64,000 nucleotides of DNA from Micromonospora wenchangensis. GTDB lineage: Bacteria; Actinomycetota; Actinomycetes; Mycobacteriales; Micromonosporaceae. How positions within the stretch are numbered: position 1 is the stretch's first letter; every line of letters begins with the position of its first letter. The stretch covers positions 50,168 to 114,167 of the forward strand of contig NZ_MZMV01000019.1 of NCBI RefSeq assembly GCF_002210435.1. Direction: 5' to 3'. Of this stretch, positions 41,196 to 50,073 are shown piece after piece. The notes under the pieces were generated by a model. The model had not been told where the DNA came from. It saw nothing but the letters and a program-made list of their open reading frames with translations, and made no database searches. Both the position numbers and the translations under genes were made by a program.

Positions 41196-42395
41196 CTACG
41201 GCTGGGCGAGCCGCTGCGCGACCGCCCCGACCTGCGCGTCGGACCCGGTGAGCGCCACCCGGACGTGCCGCTGCCCGGCCGGGCCGTAGAAGGCCCCGGC
41301 GGCGACCAGGATGCCCCGGCGGGCCAGCCAGTCGACGGTGTCCCAGCAGTCCTCGTCGCGGGTGAGCCAGAGGTAGAGGCCCGCCTCGGAGTGTTCCAGC
41401 CGGAACCCCGCCCCGGTGAACGCGGCGAGCAGCGTCTCCCGCCGGGCCCGGTAGCGTTCCCGCTGCTCGTCGGCGTGTTCCTGGTCGCCGAGCGCGGTCA
41501 CCATGGCGGCCTGCACCGGCGCGGGGACGATCATGCCGGCGTGCTTGCGGATCTTGAGCAGCTCGGCGACGAGCGCCGGGTCACCGGCGACGAACCCGGC
41601 CCGGTAGCCGGCCAGGTTGGACCGCTTGGACAGCGAGTGCACCGCCAGCACCGAGTCGTACGAGCCACCGCAGACCTCCGGCGCGAGCACCGACACCGGG
41701 GCGGCGTCGGCCGTCCAGCCCAGCGGGAGATAGCACTCGTCGCTGGCCACCACGGCACCGCGCTCCCGCGCCCAGTCCACCACCTTGCGCAGGTGGGCGG
41801 CGGGCAGCACCCGGCCGGTCGGGTTGCCCGGCGAGTTGACCCAGACCAGGCGTACCCGCGAGGTGGGGCCGACCGCGGTCAGCGCGTCGGCCCGGACGAC
41901 CGTGGCACCGGCCAGCCGGGCCCCGTCCTCGTATGTCGGATAGGCGATCGTGGGCACCACGACCACGTCGCCGGGGCCGATCCCGAGCAGGGTGGGCAGC
42001 CAGGCGACCAGTTCCTTGGAACCGATCGTCGGCAGCACGCCGAGCCCGTCGACACCGGCGGCGCAGGCGCGCGCCACCCAGCCGGCGATGGCCTGCCGCA
42101 GCGCCGGGGTGCCCGCCGTCAACGGGTAACCCGGCGCGTCGGACGCGTCGGCCAGGGCCTGCCGGATCACCGTGGGCACCGGGTCGACAGGCGTACCCAT
42201 GGAGAGGTTGATCAGGCCGCCCGGGTGCGCCGCGGCCAGGGTGGCCGCGGCGTCCAGGGTGTCCCAGGTGAACTCGGGCAACCGGGCCGACACCGGCACG
42301 GGCCGACCCGGCGACGCCGGTACGGGCCCGGCCGGGCGCTCCGGCACCGCCCCGGCCGGTACCGCTGCGGGCCCGGCCGGTGCCCCCGGTGTCAC
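41196..42395 (-). CDS. dapC: Succinyldiaminopimelate aminotransferase
   Basis: A PLP fold-type I aminotransferase of about 399 aa, recognised as DapC by LPEFTWDTL, NLSMGTPVDPVP, WVNSPGNPTGRVL and the PLP lysine in SLSKRSNLAGYR. It makes N-succinyl-LL-diaminopimelate, the step before DapE. The start is uncertain: the GTG at 42395 gives a 30-residue Pro/Ala-rich lead (PAGPAAVPAGAVPERPAGP), while the GTG at 42299 begins at the conserved region. It is downstream of fdxA, an arrangement also known in mycobacteria. Confidence 0.93.
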   Translation of the reverse strand: MTPGAPAGPAAVPAGAVPERPAGPVPASPGRPVPVSARLPEFTWDTLDAAATLAAAHPGGLINLSMGTPVDPVPTVIRQALADASDAPGYPLTAGTPALRQAIAGWVARACAAGVDGLGVLPTIGSKELVAWLPTLLGIGPGDVVVVPTIAYPTYEDGARLAGATVVRADALTAVGPTSRVRLVWVNSPGNPTGRVLPAAHLRKVVDWARERGAVVASDECYLPLGWTADAAPVSVLAPEVCGGSYDSVLAVHSLSKRSNLAGYRAGFVAGDPALVAELLKIRKHAGMIVPAPVQAAMVTALGDQEHADEQRERYRARRETLLAAFTGAGFRLEHSEAGLYLWLTRDEDCWDTVDWLARRGILVAAGAFYGPAGQRHVRVALTGSDAQVGAVAQRLAQP

Positions 42396-42409
42396 GGCGG
42401 CGGGCCGGT

Positions 42410-42736
42410 TCAGTGGCCCTCGCCGCGCGGCGGCTGGCCGGCGACGAACGTCGCGTCCTTCTCCACCTTGCCGATCTTCGACGCGCCACCCGGCGAGCCC
42501 AGGTCCTCGAAGAACTCGTAGTTGGCGCCGGTGTAGTCCTTCCACTGCTCGGGGACGTCGTCCTCGTAGAAGATGGCCTCCACCGGGCAGACCGGCTCAC
42601 AGGCACCACAGTCGACGCATTCGTCGGGGTGGATGTAGAGCATCCGGTTGCCCTCGTAAATGCAGTCGACCGGGCATTCCTCGATGCATGCCTTGTCGAG
42701 CACATCCACGCACGGCTCGGCGATGATGTAGGTCAC
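42410..42736 (-). CDS. fdxA: Seven-iron ferredoxin FdxA
   Basis: A 108-aa ferredoxin beginning MTYIIAEPCVDVLDKACIEE, with cysteines at 9, 17, 21, 25, 40, 43, 46 and 50. The layout matches a [3Fe-4S]/[4Fe-4S] actinobacterial FdxA/FdxC. It carries electrons in the cytosol to partners such as P450s. The GTG at 42736 has GGAGGAG upstream; an upstream in-frame extension is not needed. It is the first gene of the fdxA-dapC-tyrA run. Confidence 0.95.
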   Translation of the reverse strand: MTYIIAEPCVDVLDKACIEECPVDCIYEGNRMLYIHPDECVDCGACEPVCPVEAIFYEDDVPEQWKDYTGANYEFFEDLGSPGGASKIGKVEKDATFVAGQPPRGEGH

Positions 42737-42815
42737 CGGTCTTCTCCTCCGCAAGACTCGTCGCGATCACCCGCGACGCTAAGAGCCTAGTATCTCGCCG
42801 GGGAGGAGGTCGATC

Positions 42816-43829
42816 GTGCTCCGACAGCAGGATGTGGGACACCGGATCGTGGTTCGCCGCATTGTGGGGATTCGTGAGGGCCGGCCCCTCTTCTCGGACG
42901 CCCTCGGCGAACTCGTCGAGCTGAGCGAGACCCATCTCACCATCGCCACCGCGCAGGGCCGGGTCCGAGTGCCGGTGGCCGAGGTGCACCGGGCCAAGCG
43001 GGTGCCGCCCACCCGCCGGCCCACCGCGTCGGCCGTGGTCGAGCTGGAACTCGCGGCCGACGAGGCGTGGCCCGCGCCGGTACGCGGCCGGCTCGGTGAC
43101 TGGCTGCTGCGTTCCGCCGACGGCTGGACCGGACGCGCCAACTCGGCCCTGCCGGTCGGCGACCCGGACCGGCCGCTGCCGGCGGCGGTCGACGCCATCG
43201 AACGCTGGTACGCCGGACACGGCCAACCCGCCATGGTCAACACGCCGTTGCCGCTGGCCGTGCCGGTCGGTGCCGAACTGGACGCCCGGGGCTGGACCGC
43301 CCGCCCGCTGACCCTGGTCCAGACCGTCCCGCTGACCACCCTGCTCAACCCGGAACCGCTTCCCGGGCCGGCGTCCCCGGGGCCCGGCCCGGCCCCGCAC
43401 GACGCGGACCGGGACGGCGACGGCCCGCCCGTGGCGCTCGACGTCGTGCCGTCCGAGGAGTGGCTCGCGGTCGCCGCCGGGCGCAAGGGCGGCCTGCCCG
43501 ACTCCGCCCGGCACATCCTCACCGCCGTGGCCCGGGTCCGCTTCGCCCAGGTGTACGCCGACGGCAGGCTGCTGGCGACGGGCCGGGGCACGGTCACCGG
43601 GCAGGGCCGCTGGCTGGGGCTCAGCCTGATCGAGGTGACCCCGTCGGCGCGCCGCCAGGGGCTTGCCGCCCGGGTGGTCCGGGCCCTGGCCGCATGGGGC
43701 GCGGCCGAGGGGGCGACGCGCGCCTTCCTCCAGGTGGAGCAGCGCAACACCGGGGCGGTGGCGCTCTACCGCAAGCTCGGCTTCACCACCCACCACACCT
43801 ACCTGACGCGGGTCGCCCCGCCCACCTGA
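42816..43829 (+). CDS. GNAT-family N-acetyltransferase
   Basis: A 337-aa protein. Residues 1-60 form a small beta-rich domain (VVVRRIVGIREGRPLFSDALGELVEL). The C-terminal GNAT domain carries the acetyl-CoA motif VTPSARRQGLAARVV and the NTGAVALYRKLGF tail motif. The middle has a Pro/Gly/Asp-rich spacer. GGGGAGGAGG lies about 7 nt before the GTG. It diverges from fdxA, a neighbourhood also seen in other actinobacteria. Substrate unknown. Confidence 0.85.
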   Translation: MLRQQDVGHRIVVRRIVGIREGRPLFSDALGELVELSETHLTIATAQGRVRVPVAEVHRAKRVPPTRRPTASAVVELELAADEAWPAPVRGRLGDWLLRSADGWTGRANSALPVGDPDRPLPAAVDAIERWYAGHGQPAMVNTPLPLAVPVGAELDARGWTARPLTLVQTVPLTTLLNPEPLPGPASPGPGPAPHDADRDGDGPPVALDVVPSEEWLAVAAGRKGGLPDSARHILTAVARVRFAQVYADGRLLATGRGTVTGQGRWLGLSLIEVTPSARRQGLAARVVRALAAWGAAEGATRAFLQVEQRNTGAVALYRKLGFTTHHTYLTRVAPPT

Positions 43830-43870
43830 CCCGCCCCGTCCCATCCCGTAACCTGACCCGGCCTGGGCAC

Positions 43871-43951
43871 CTTGATCGACTCCTGTGGGCCGATGTTGCG
43901 ACATCGCACCGGTCCGGATACCGCTATGTGCGCCCCCATGAGTTGATCAAG
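43871..43951. repeat. 81-bp palindromic repeat of a second family, copy 1
   Basis: CTTGATCGACTC and GAGTTGATCAAG form terminal inverted arms (one G-U) around an inner GATGT/ACATC stem and the block CCGGATACCGCTATG. The left arm plus the inner block recur, in opposite orientation, at 49714-49750. Confidence 0.8.
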
Positions 43952-43968
43952 CCCGGCGGGCGCGCGGG

Positions 43969-44433
43969 TCAGCGCCGGACCACCCGGCGCGGCTTGCCCA
44001 CGTTGCGCTCGGCGTACCGCCGGAGCTGCTGCGAGCGGTAATCACGGCCGAGCGCGATCAGCACCAGGTAGCCGAGCGCCACCCCGGCCCCGGCGGCGAC
44101 GAGGTAGAGCCAGATCTGGGCGAAGAACAGCCCCGCACCGCCGCCGAACGGGTTGTTCCCGACCAGCAGCGGGCCGACGAGCACCGTCAGCAGCAGCGCC
44201 ACGGCCACCGCGGCGGACACGTCGGCACCCCACCGCGCCGCCGGAACAGCCTTACCCCAGGTGAACACCACCCCGGCCAGGATCAGCCCGACCACGACGA
44301 ACATGCCCAGCGAGACCCGGTCGGCGGCGGTGTCGTTCCCGTCGAAGCCGAGCTTGATGATCACCCGGGCCACCACGTTGACCGCGAACAGGGCCGCCGC
44401 GAGTACGCCGACCGCCCGCCACCGCTGTGTCAT
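43969..44433 (-). CDS. Hypothetical four-helix membrane protein
   Basis: A 154-aa protein with four hydrophobic segments (about residues 10-25, 43-58, 73-92 and 106-128) and a basic C-terminus (RDYRSQQLRRYAERNVGKPRRVVRR). GGAGG lies 6 nt before the ATG at 44433. It follows the membrane protein and mshB genes on the same strand. Function unknown. Confidence 0.75.
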   Translation of the reverse strand: MTQRWRAVGVLAAALFAVNVVARVIIKLGFDGNDTAADRVSLGMFVVVGLILAGVVFTWGKAVPAARWGADVSAAVAVALLLTVLVGPLLVGNNPFGGGAGLFFAQIWLYLVAAGAGVALGYLVLIALGRDYRSQQLRRYAERNVGKPRRVVRR

Positions 44434-44514
44434 CACACGCCTCCCGCCGTACCACCCGCCCCGTCGGCGGGTCTCCTGGCAGGAATATCTACCACCGCAG
44501 GCTGTGTGTCGTCA

Positions 44515-44979
44515 TCACCCGTCGTGGCGGCGCGGCTGCGGGCTGAGCATCTGCCGGAACGCCATCACCGCGAACGTCATCGCCCCGGTGGTGATCATCG
44601 CCAGCCCGACCCAGTTGTCCCCGGCGACCAGCAGGTCACCCTCGGCGGTACGGACCGCCGCCACCGCCATCAGCACGAACCACGGCAGCGCCGGCAACGC
44701 CACCGCCCACCTACGGCCGACCGTGGCGTACGCGAACCAGCTCACCGCGACCGCGCCCAGGATGGTGACCACGACCGACACCCCGATCAGCTGCCCGCCG
44801 GCCCGGACGGTGGACAGCAGCAGCCCGATCAGGGCGGTGAGCACCCCACCGGCCACGGCGACCAGCCCGCCGGCCACCCGCAGCACGACGTCGAGCAGGT
44901 GGACCATCCAGCCGGGCGGCGGCGGGACGGCGGCGGTCTCCTCCTCGACGACCGGCATCGGCGTGGCGGGCAGGGTCAC
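44515..44979 (-). CDS. Hypothetical membrane protein coupled to mshB
   Basis: A 154-aa protein with a Pro-rich N-terminus ([13 protein letters not shown]) and about four membrane helices. Its start overlaps the mshB stop by 4 nt (ATGA), so it is made with MshB. No family is recognised. Confidence 0.78.
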   Translation of the reverse strand: MTLPATPMPVVEEETAAVPPPPGWMVHLLDVVLRVAGGLVAVAGGVLTALIGLLLSTVRAGGQLIGVSVVVTILGAVAVSWFAYATVGRRWAVALPALPWFVLMAVAAVRTAEGDLLVAGDNWVGLAMITTGAMTFAVMAFRQMLSPQPRRHDG

Positions 44980-45977
44980 CGGAGCCCGGCCGTCGCCGTG
45001 GCCGCCGACGCGTCACCCGCCGGGGCGTCCCGCTCCGGCCGGCGCGCCGACGCCACCGGTCGCCCGGCCGACGGATCGGGTCGACCGCCCGACAGGTCCG
45101 CCGGGTCCGGGTCGATCCCGGCGAACAGGTCGCTCTCCCAACCGTACGGACCGTCCCCCGGGCCGGGCTCCCCCACCGCCAGGGTGAAGTACTCCACGCC
45201 CATGAACTCCGCGCCGAAGTTGCCGGCGATCGCGTACAGCCAGGAGTTGGCCGGGATCTGGGTGGCGTGCGCCCGCATCGCCGCCTCCTTGGCGGCGTGC
45301 TGGTCGGTGCCGTCGATCCGGGCGGCGATCTGGTCGTCGGGGGTACCGAACGGCAGGTCGTCGACGCTGTCGATGGCGGCGAAGGGGTTGTCCGCCGACT
45401 CGGTGAAGTGGCTCATCCCGGCCTCCAGGACGCTGCGCGGCATCGCCGTCCAGTAGACCTTGGCCGGGGCGATGCCCTCCGCGCCGGCCAGCTCGTGCGC
45501 GCGCATCGCCACCCGGTGCGCCTGGATGTGGTCCGGGTGCCCGTAGAAGCCGTTCGGGTCGTAGGTGACCATGACCTGCGGGCGGATCTCCCGGATCACC
45601 TCCAGGAGCAGCCCGGCGGCCTCGTCGAGGTCGGCCGCCCAGAACGCCCGCGGGTGCCCGTTGGTGGGCATGCCCATCATCCCCGAGTCCCGGTAGCGGC
45701 CCGCGCCGCCGAGGAACCGGTGGTCGGTGACGCCGAGCGCGGCGCAGGCGGCGGCCAGCTCACCGATCCGGAACCCGCCGAGCTGGTCGGCCTCGGCGGC
45801 GGCGAGCTGCGCCAGCGCCGGCACGTGGATCTCGCCCTCCTCGCCGAGGGTGCAGGTCACCAGCGTGACGTGGGCCCCGGCGGCGGCGTAGTGCGCCATC
45901 GTCGACCCGGTGCCGATGGACTCGTCGTCGGGGTGCGCGTGGACCAGCAGCAGGCGTCGGTCGGGCAGCGTCGTCAC
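44976..45977 (-). CDS. mshB: Mycothiol biosynthesis deacetylase MshB
   Basis: About 333 aa with the zinc motif HAHPDDES of the PIG-L/LmbE family, the segment [19 protein letters not shown] and [11 protein letters not shown] near the end. It deacetylates GlcNAc-inositol in the second enzymatic step of mycothiol synthesis. The GTG at 45977 is 7 nt after TAGAGT, a leaderless arrangement; GTG at 45986 is an alternative. The last 45 residues are an Asp/Pro-rich tail. The mycothiol route matches the mycoredoxin gene in the same window. Confidence 0.93.
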   Translation of the reverse strand: MTTLPDRRLLLVHAHPDDESIGTGSTMAHYAAAGAHVTLVTCTLGEEGEIHVPALAQLAAAEADQLGGFRIGELAAACAALGVTDHRFLGGAGRYRDSGMMGMPTNGHPRAFWAADLDEAAGLLLEVIREIRPQVMVTYDPNGFYGHPDHIQAHRVAMRAHELAGAEGIAPAKVYWTAMPRSVLEAGMSHFTESADNPFAAIDSVDDLPFGTPDDQIAARIDGTDQHAAKEAAMRAHATQIPANSWLYAIAGNFGAEFMGVEYFTLAVGEPGPGDGPYGWESDLFAGIDPDPADLSGGRPDPSAGRPVASARRPERDAPAGDASAATATAGLR

Positions 45978-45984
45978 GACCGTC

Positions 45985-45990
45985 ACTCTA
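45985..45990 (-). promoter_or_regulatory. -10 element of leaderless mshB
   Basis: TAGAGT on the minus strand lies 7 nt before the GTG at 45977. Confidence 0.6.
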
Positions 45991-46059
45991 ACCGGCGGTC
46001 CCCGGGCCCCGGGGCGTACGCGTCCAGGCAGGTCGGCCACATCACGCCCGGCCCGGCTC

Positions 46060-46065
46060 TACGAT
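46060..46065 (+). promoter_or_regulatory. -10 element of the leaderless S9 peptidase gene
   Basis: TACGAT lies 7 nt before the GTG at 46073. With the mshB element it forms a divergent leaderless promoter pair in a 95-bp gap. Confidence 0.6.
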
Positions 46066-46072
46066 CCGGGTT

Positions 46073-48217
46073 GTGGACTTTCCCGAGCTGGCCGCCCGTA
46101 CCCGTCGGTTCAGCCACGGGGCGCCGCGCGCCGTTTCCGTGGCCGACGACGGTTCCCGGGTGGTCTTCCTCCGCTCGGGCGGCCCGGAAGACCCGGCCGA
46201 CGCGCTCTGGGCGCTGGAGACCGCCTCCGCCGAGGAACGACTGATCGCCGACCCGGCCGTGCTGCTCGGCGAGGACGCCGACCCGACGGCGCTGGCCCCC
46301 GGCGAGCGGGCGTTGCGTGAACGCCGCCGGCTCACCGCCGCCGGCATCGGCTCGTACGCCCTGGACGGCGCGGGCCGGGTGGCGGTGTTCGCGCTGGCCG
46401 GCCGGTTGTTCCGGGCCGACCTGGTGCACGGCGACGTGATCGAGGTGACCACCGTCGGGCCGGTGGTCGACCCCCGCCCCGACCCGACCGGTCAGCGGGT
46501 GGCGTACGTGACCGACGCCGCCGACGGGGTACGCCGGGGCGAGCTGCGGGTGGTCGCCCCGGACGGCACCGACTCCCTGCTGGCCGGCGAGGACGGCGGG
46601 GTGACCTGGGGGCTCGCCGAGCACGTGGCGGCGGAGGAGTTCGGCAGGTTCCGGGGCTACTGGTGGGCCCCGGACGGGCGGATGGTGCTCGCCGCCCGGG
46701 TCGACGAGTCCCGGCTGCCCCGCTGGCACCTGCACGACCCGGCGGACCCGGCGACCCCGCCGACCACCGTCGCGTACCCCCGGGCGGGTGGGCCGAACGC
46801 GGAGGTCAGCCTGCACCTGCTCGACCTGGACGACGGCTGGGTCGACGTGCACTGGGACCGGGAGACCTACCCGTACCTGGCCTCGGTCGACTGGGCCGAC
46901 GGCAACCCGCTGATCACCGTGCTGCGCCGGTCGCAGCAGCACGGCCTGGTGCTGGCGGTGGACCCGCGTACCGGGGAGACGCAGGTGCACGCCGAGCTGG
47001 CCGACCCGCGTTGGGTGGAGCCGATCCCCGGCACCCCGGCGCACCTGCCCGACGGCCGGGTGCTGGTCGGCGGCGAACTGGCCCACGACGGGTACGACGC
47101 CCGCTGCCTGTTCGCCGACGGCACCCTGCTCACCCCGCCCTCGCTGTACGTGCGGCGGGTGGTGGGCCGGCTGCCATCCGGCCCCGGCCCGGCCGACCTG
47201 CTGGTGGAGGCGAGCGAGGGCGAACCGAGCCAACGGCACCTGTACCGGGTCCGTACGGTGATCGGCGGTGGCGTGGACGCCCGCCGGATGAGCAGCACCC
47301 CCGGCTGGCACACGGCGGCGGTCGGTGGGGACACCCTGGTGGTCGGGACCGCCTCGCTTGACGACGCGGGGACGACCTGGTCGGTGTGGCGCGGCGACGG
47401 GGAGGTGGCCCGGCTGCGGTCGCTGGCCGCCACCCCGTCGTCGGCGCCCCGGCCGATGCTGGTCCGGGTGACCGACAGGCGGTTACCGACGGCGGTGCTC
47501 TACCCGTCGGAGCACGTCAAGGGCACCCGGTTGCCGGTGCTGCTGGACGTCTACGGCGGCCCCGGCCACCAGGAGGTGGTGGCCGCCCGGTCGGCCTGGC
47601 TGGAACGGCAGTGGTGGGCGGACTCCGGGTTCGCCGTGGTCACCATCGACAACCGGGGTACGCCTGGCGTCGCGCCGTCGTTCGAGAAGGCGATCCACCG
47701 GCGGGTGGCCGACGTGATCCTGACCGACCAGGTGGACGCGTTGACCGCGCTCGCCGGCAAGCACCCCGACCTGGACCTTGCGCGGGTGGCGATCCGGGGG
47801 TGGTCGTTCGGCGGCTGGCTGGCCGGGCTGGCGGTGCTGCGCCATCCGGAGCTGTTCCGGTGCGGCATCGCCGGTGCCCCGGTCAGCGACTGGGCGCTGT
47901 ACGACACCGCGTACACCGAGCGCTACCTCGGCCTGCCCGACGACGGCATCGACGTGTACGGGCACCACTCGCTGGTGGAGCTGGCGGCGGAGCCGCTGCA
48001 TCCCGGCGAGCCGGCCCGGCCGCTGCTGCTGGTGCACGGCATGGTCGACGACAACGTGGTCGCCGCGCACACGCTGCGGCTGTCGGCGGCGCTGCTGTCG
48101 ACCGGCCGGCCGCACGCGGTGCTGCCGCTGACCGGGGCCACCCACATGGCGGCCGGGGGGCTGTCCGAACGCCTGCTCCGCCTGGAACTCGACTTCCTCC
48201 GTACCCACCTGGGCTGA
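46073..48217 (+). CDS. S9-family prolyl oligopeptidase (dipeptidyl peptidase IV-like)
   Basis: A 714-aa protein with an N-terminal beta-propeller of the DPPIV type (GLAEHVAAEEFGRFRGYWWAPDG, which includes the EE-containing stretch of DPPIV) and a C-terminal alpha/beta hydrolase: Ser578 in GWSFGGW, Asp659/660 in GMVDDN and His691 in GATHM. It probably removes N-terminal dipeptides after proline in the cytosol, as there is no signal peptide. The gene is single, leaderless and divergent from mshB. Confidence 0.92.
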   Translation: MDFPELAARTRRFSHGAPRAVSVADDGSRVVFLRSGGPEDPADALWALETASAEERLIADPAVLLGEDADPTALAPGERALRERRRLTAAGIGSYALDGAGRVAVFALAGRLFRADLVHGDVIEVTTVGPVVDPRPDPTGQRVAYVTDAADGVRRGELRVVAPDGTDSLLAGEDGGVTWGLAEHVAAEEFGRFRGYWWAPDGRMVLAARVDESRLPRWHLHDPADPATPPTTVAYPRAGGPNAEVSLHLLDLDDGWVDVHWDRETYPYLASVDWADGNPLITVLRRSQQHGLVLAVDPRTGETQVHAELADPRWVEPIPGTPAHLPDGRVLVGGELAHDGYDARCLFADGTLLTPPSLYVRRVVGRLPSGPGPADLLVEASEGEPSQRHLYRVRTVIGGGVDARRMSSTPGWHTAAVGGDTLVVGTASLDDAGTTWSVWRGDGEVARLRSLAATPSSAPRPMLVRVTDRRLPTAVLYPSEHVKGTRLPVLLDVYGGPGHQEVVAARSAWLERQWWADSGFAVVTIDNRGTPGVAPSFEKAIHRRVADVILTDQVDALTALAGKHPDLDLARVAIRGWSFGGWLAGLAVLRHPELFRCGIAGAPVSDWALYDTAYTERYLGLPDDGIDVYGHHSLVELAAEPLHPGEPARPLLLVHGMVDDNVVAAHTLRLSAALLSTGRPHAVLPLTGATHMAAGGLSERLLRLELDFLRTHLG

Positions 48218-48282
48218 GCCGTCGCCGGACCGGGTCGGGGGTCGCCGGGCCGCCGACCGGGCTGGATCGCCGGCCGGGCGGG

Positions 48283-49047
48283 TCAGCCGGCGGTGGGGCG
48301 GCGGGCCAGCAGGGCGAACGCGTTCGGCAGGCGGCCCCGGAAGGCCGCCGCGTCGACGTCGCCCATCCGCCAGAACGGCTCCGCGTACTCGTCGAGCTGC
48401 CGGATCTCCAGGCCGGCGGTGACCACGGCGGTGACGATCCGGCCGAGCGTCCACTGCCACATCACCGCCCCGTGGGCCGGGAAACTGTCGTCGGGGCAGA
48501 CGAACGAGCGGCCGAAGTAGCTGCGGTCGGGTCGGATGCGCGGTTCGTCCAGGTCCCAGGTCCACAGGTCGGTGGCCGGGTGACCGTCGTGGACGAACAG
48601 GTGGCCGCCGGGGCGCAGCAGTCGGGCCATCTCCGCGGCCCAGGCGTCGATGTCGGGCATCCAGATCAGCGCGCCCTTGCCGGTGTAGACGAGGTCGACG
48701 CAGCCGTCGCGCAGCGGCACTCCGGGAACCGTCCCGAGCAGGTAGTGACAGGCGGCACCGAGGGCGTCGGCACGCCCCCGCGCGCCGTGGATCGCGTGCC
48801 CGCTGTAGTCGACGCCGATCACCATCCGGGCGCCGGCGTCGACCAGGGCGACGTCGTCCTGACCGTTGCCGCTCTGCGGGTGGACCACCAGCGGTCGGGT
48901 CGCCAGGATGTCGCGCAGCAGCGCACGTTCGCTGGGGACGAGCGTGACGCCGGCCGCCGCCTCGGCCGTCATCTGGTCGTTGGCCCAGACCCGCTCCTGG
49001 TGGGCCAGTTCCCACGCGGTCCGGTTGGCGCGCGACGTCGGGTCCAT
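48283..49047 (-). CDS. Class I SAM-dependent methyltransferase
   Basis: A 254-aa methyltransferase starting MDPTSRANRTAWELAHQE. The nucleotide-binding motif is unusual (VVHPQSGNGQDDVALVDAGARMVIGVDYS, with QSGNGQD in the place of the common ExGxG), but this form occurs in a conserved actinobacterial subgroup. Then come VDLVYTGKGALIWMPD and ARLLRPGGHLFVHD. Substrate unknown. The ATG at 49047 is preferred over an in-frame upstream start. Confidence 0.85.
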   Translation of the reverse strand: MDPTSRANRTAWELAHQERVWANDQMTAEAAAGVTLVPSERALLRDILATRPLVVHPQSGNGQDDVALVDAGARMVIGVDYSGHAIHGARGRADALGAACHYLLGTVPGVPLRDGCVDLVYTGKGALIWMPDIDAWAAEMARLLRPGGHLFVHDGHPATDLWTWDLDEPRIRPDRSYFGRSFVCPDDSFPAHGAVMWQWTLGRIVTAVVTAGLEIRQLDEYAEPFWRMGDVDAAAFRGRLPNAFALLARRPTAG

Positions 49048-49260
49048 GCCCTGCACTCTCCCGACCGGCCGACCGGCGGTCAATCGATTTGCGTCTCTGC
49101 CTGACGGTCGGCGCGGGTGGCGCGACGCCGGCCCGGCCTTCGGCCGCGGGGTGACGGGCGACGGTGACGGCTTATTCCGACGTTCTTCTCAGAACCCTCT
49201 GAAATCGCCCTGTCACCCTGGTCGGCGACCGCGTCATGCCGGACAGGTAAGGAGCCGATG

Positions 49261-49692
49261 ATGAAGTTCCCCCGCACCGCCCGCCGGATCACCGCACCCC
49301 TACTGGCCGCGATGCTGCTCGCCCTCGCCGGCGGCAGCCCGGCCACGGCGTCGCCCGCCCCGGTCACCTCGTCGACCTGGACCCTGACGGACCTGCCCCA
49401 GCGGATCTGCGCCACCCCCGACGACCCGCGCGCCCTGTACTTCTTCGTCGTCCTCGACGGCACGTGGACGACGACGATCACCGCCGGCTACACCGGGATG
49501 CCCGCCGGCACCGAGGTCTACAGCCCGCAGAGCACCCCGCCCGGGTCCGGGGACGGCCACGTCGTGCAGATCCTGGCCGCGTTCCGCCTGCACAGCGCCC
49601 CGATCGGCCACTACGTCCCACTCCTGCAAGCCTCGGACGGCACCGTCACCCAGAGCGTCCCCGTCACCCTCGACATCCAGTCCTCCTGCTGA
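49261..49692 (+). CDS. Small secreted protein
   Basis: A 143-aa protein with a Sec signal peptide (MKFPRTARR then ITAPLLAAMLLALAGG, cleavage near ATA-SP). The mature part has two cysteines that may form a disulfide (RICATP and the C-terminal QSSC) and a beta-rich pattern (YFFVVLDGTWTTTITAGY). AAGGAG is 6 nt before the ATG at 49261 (a second ATG sits directly before it). It may belong to a DUF5980-like family, from memory only. Extracellular function unknown. Confidence 0.75.
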   Translation: MKFPRTARRITAPLLAAMLLALAGGSPATASPAPVTSSTWTLTDLPQRICATPDDPRALYFFVVLDGTWTTTITAGYTGMPAGTEVYSPQSTPPGSGDGHVVQILAAFRLHSAPIGHYVPLLQASDGTVTQSVPVTLDIQSSC

Positions 49693-49713
49693 GCCCCCAC
49701 CCTCCTTGCCTTC

Positions 49714-49750
49714 CTTGATCGACTCAACCTCCCCGCCATAGCGGTATCCG
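49714..49750. repeat. Second-family palindromic repeat, copy 2 (partial)
   Basis: CTTGATCGACTC followed by CATAGCGGTATCCG reproduces, in reverse orientation, one arm and the inner block of the element at 43871-43951. The other arm is missing or decayed. Confidence 0.7.
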
Positions 49751-49821
49751 AACGGCCGGATGCAGTACATCACCCCAAGAGCCCCCACCCACCCCACCCA
49801 CCCCGTCGCCCACCCAGCCCG

Positions 49822-49890
49822 CCCCGGTGATCAAGAGGTTTGCGTCAACGTGCGGCCAGGAACGTGACGCAAACCTCTTGATCACCAGGG
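49822..49890. repeat. 69-bp palindromic repeat, copy 2
   Basis: The same 26-bp arms as at 29806-29874 (one mismatch) around an unrelated 17-nt centre. Arms are conserved while the loop differs, which suggests the stem is what is maintained or copied. Confidence 0.9.
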
Positions 49891-49941
49891 CCGGGACGGG
49901 GCTGCGGGAGCTACGACACCCCGCCCGGGTAGGCGCTGCGG

Positions 49942-50073
49942 TCAGAGCGTGTCGTAGACGTCGCTGCGGTGACCGAGGTGGACCACGAGGGCGATCAACT
50001 CCTGATCGCGGACCGTGTAGCCGATGCGATGGTTGCCGACGCGGATTCGGAGCAGCCCGCAGTGTGACGTCAC
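49942..50073 (-). pseudogene. Remnant of a RelE/ParE-type toxin gene
   Basis: A 43-codon frame reads LLRIRVGNHRIGYTVRDQEL followed by IALVVHLGHRSDVYDTL, which is the C-terminal half of a RelE/ParE toxin fold (strands carrying the R-x-G-x-x-R and HR-x-x-VY features). The N-terminal ~45 residues are absent; instead the frame begins at a GTG overlapping the stop of the upstream binding-protein gene. No antitoxin gene is next to it, so it is probably a decayed toxin-antitoxin locus. Confidence 0.65.

Noticed and set aside
41186..41198. Leaderless promoter TAGGAC before tyrA
   Set aside because: It lacks the final T of the TAnnnT element and sits within the fdxA-dapC-tyrA run, so it is probably coincidental.
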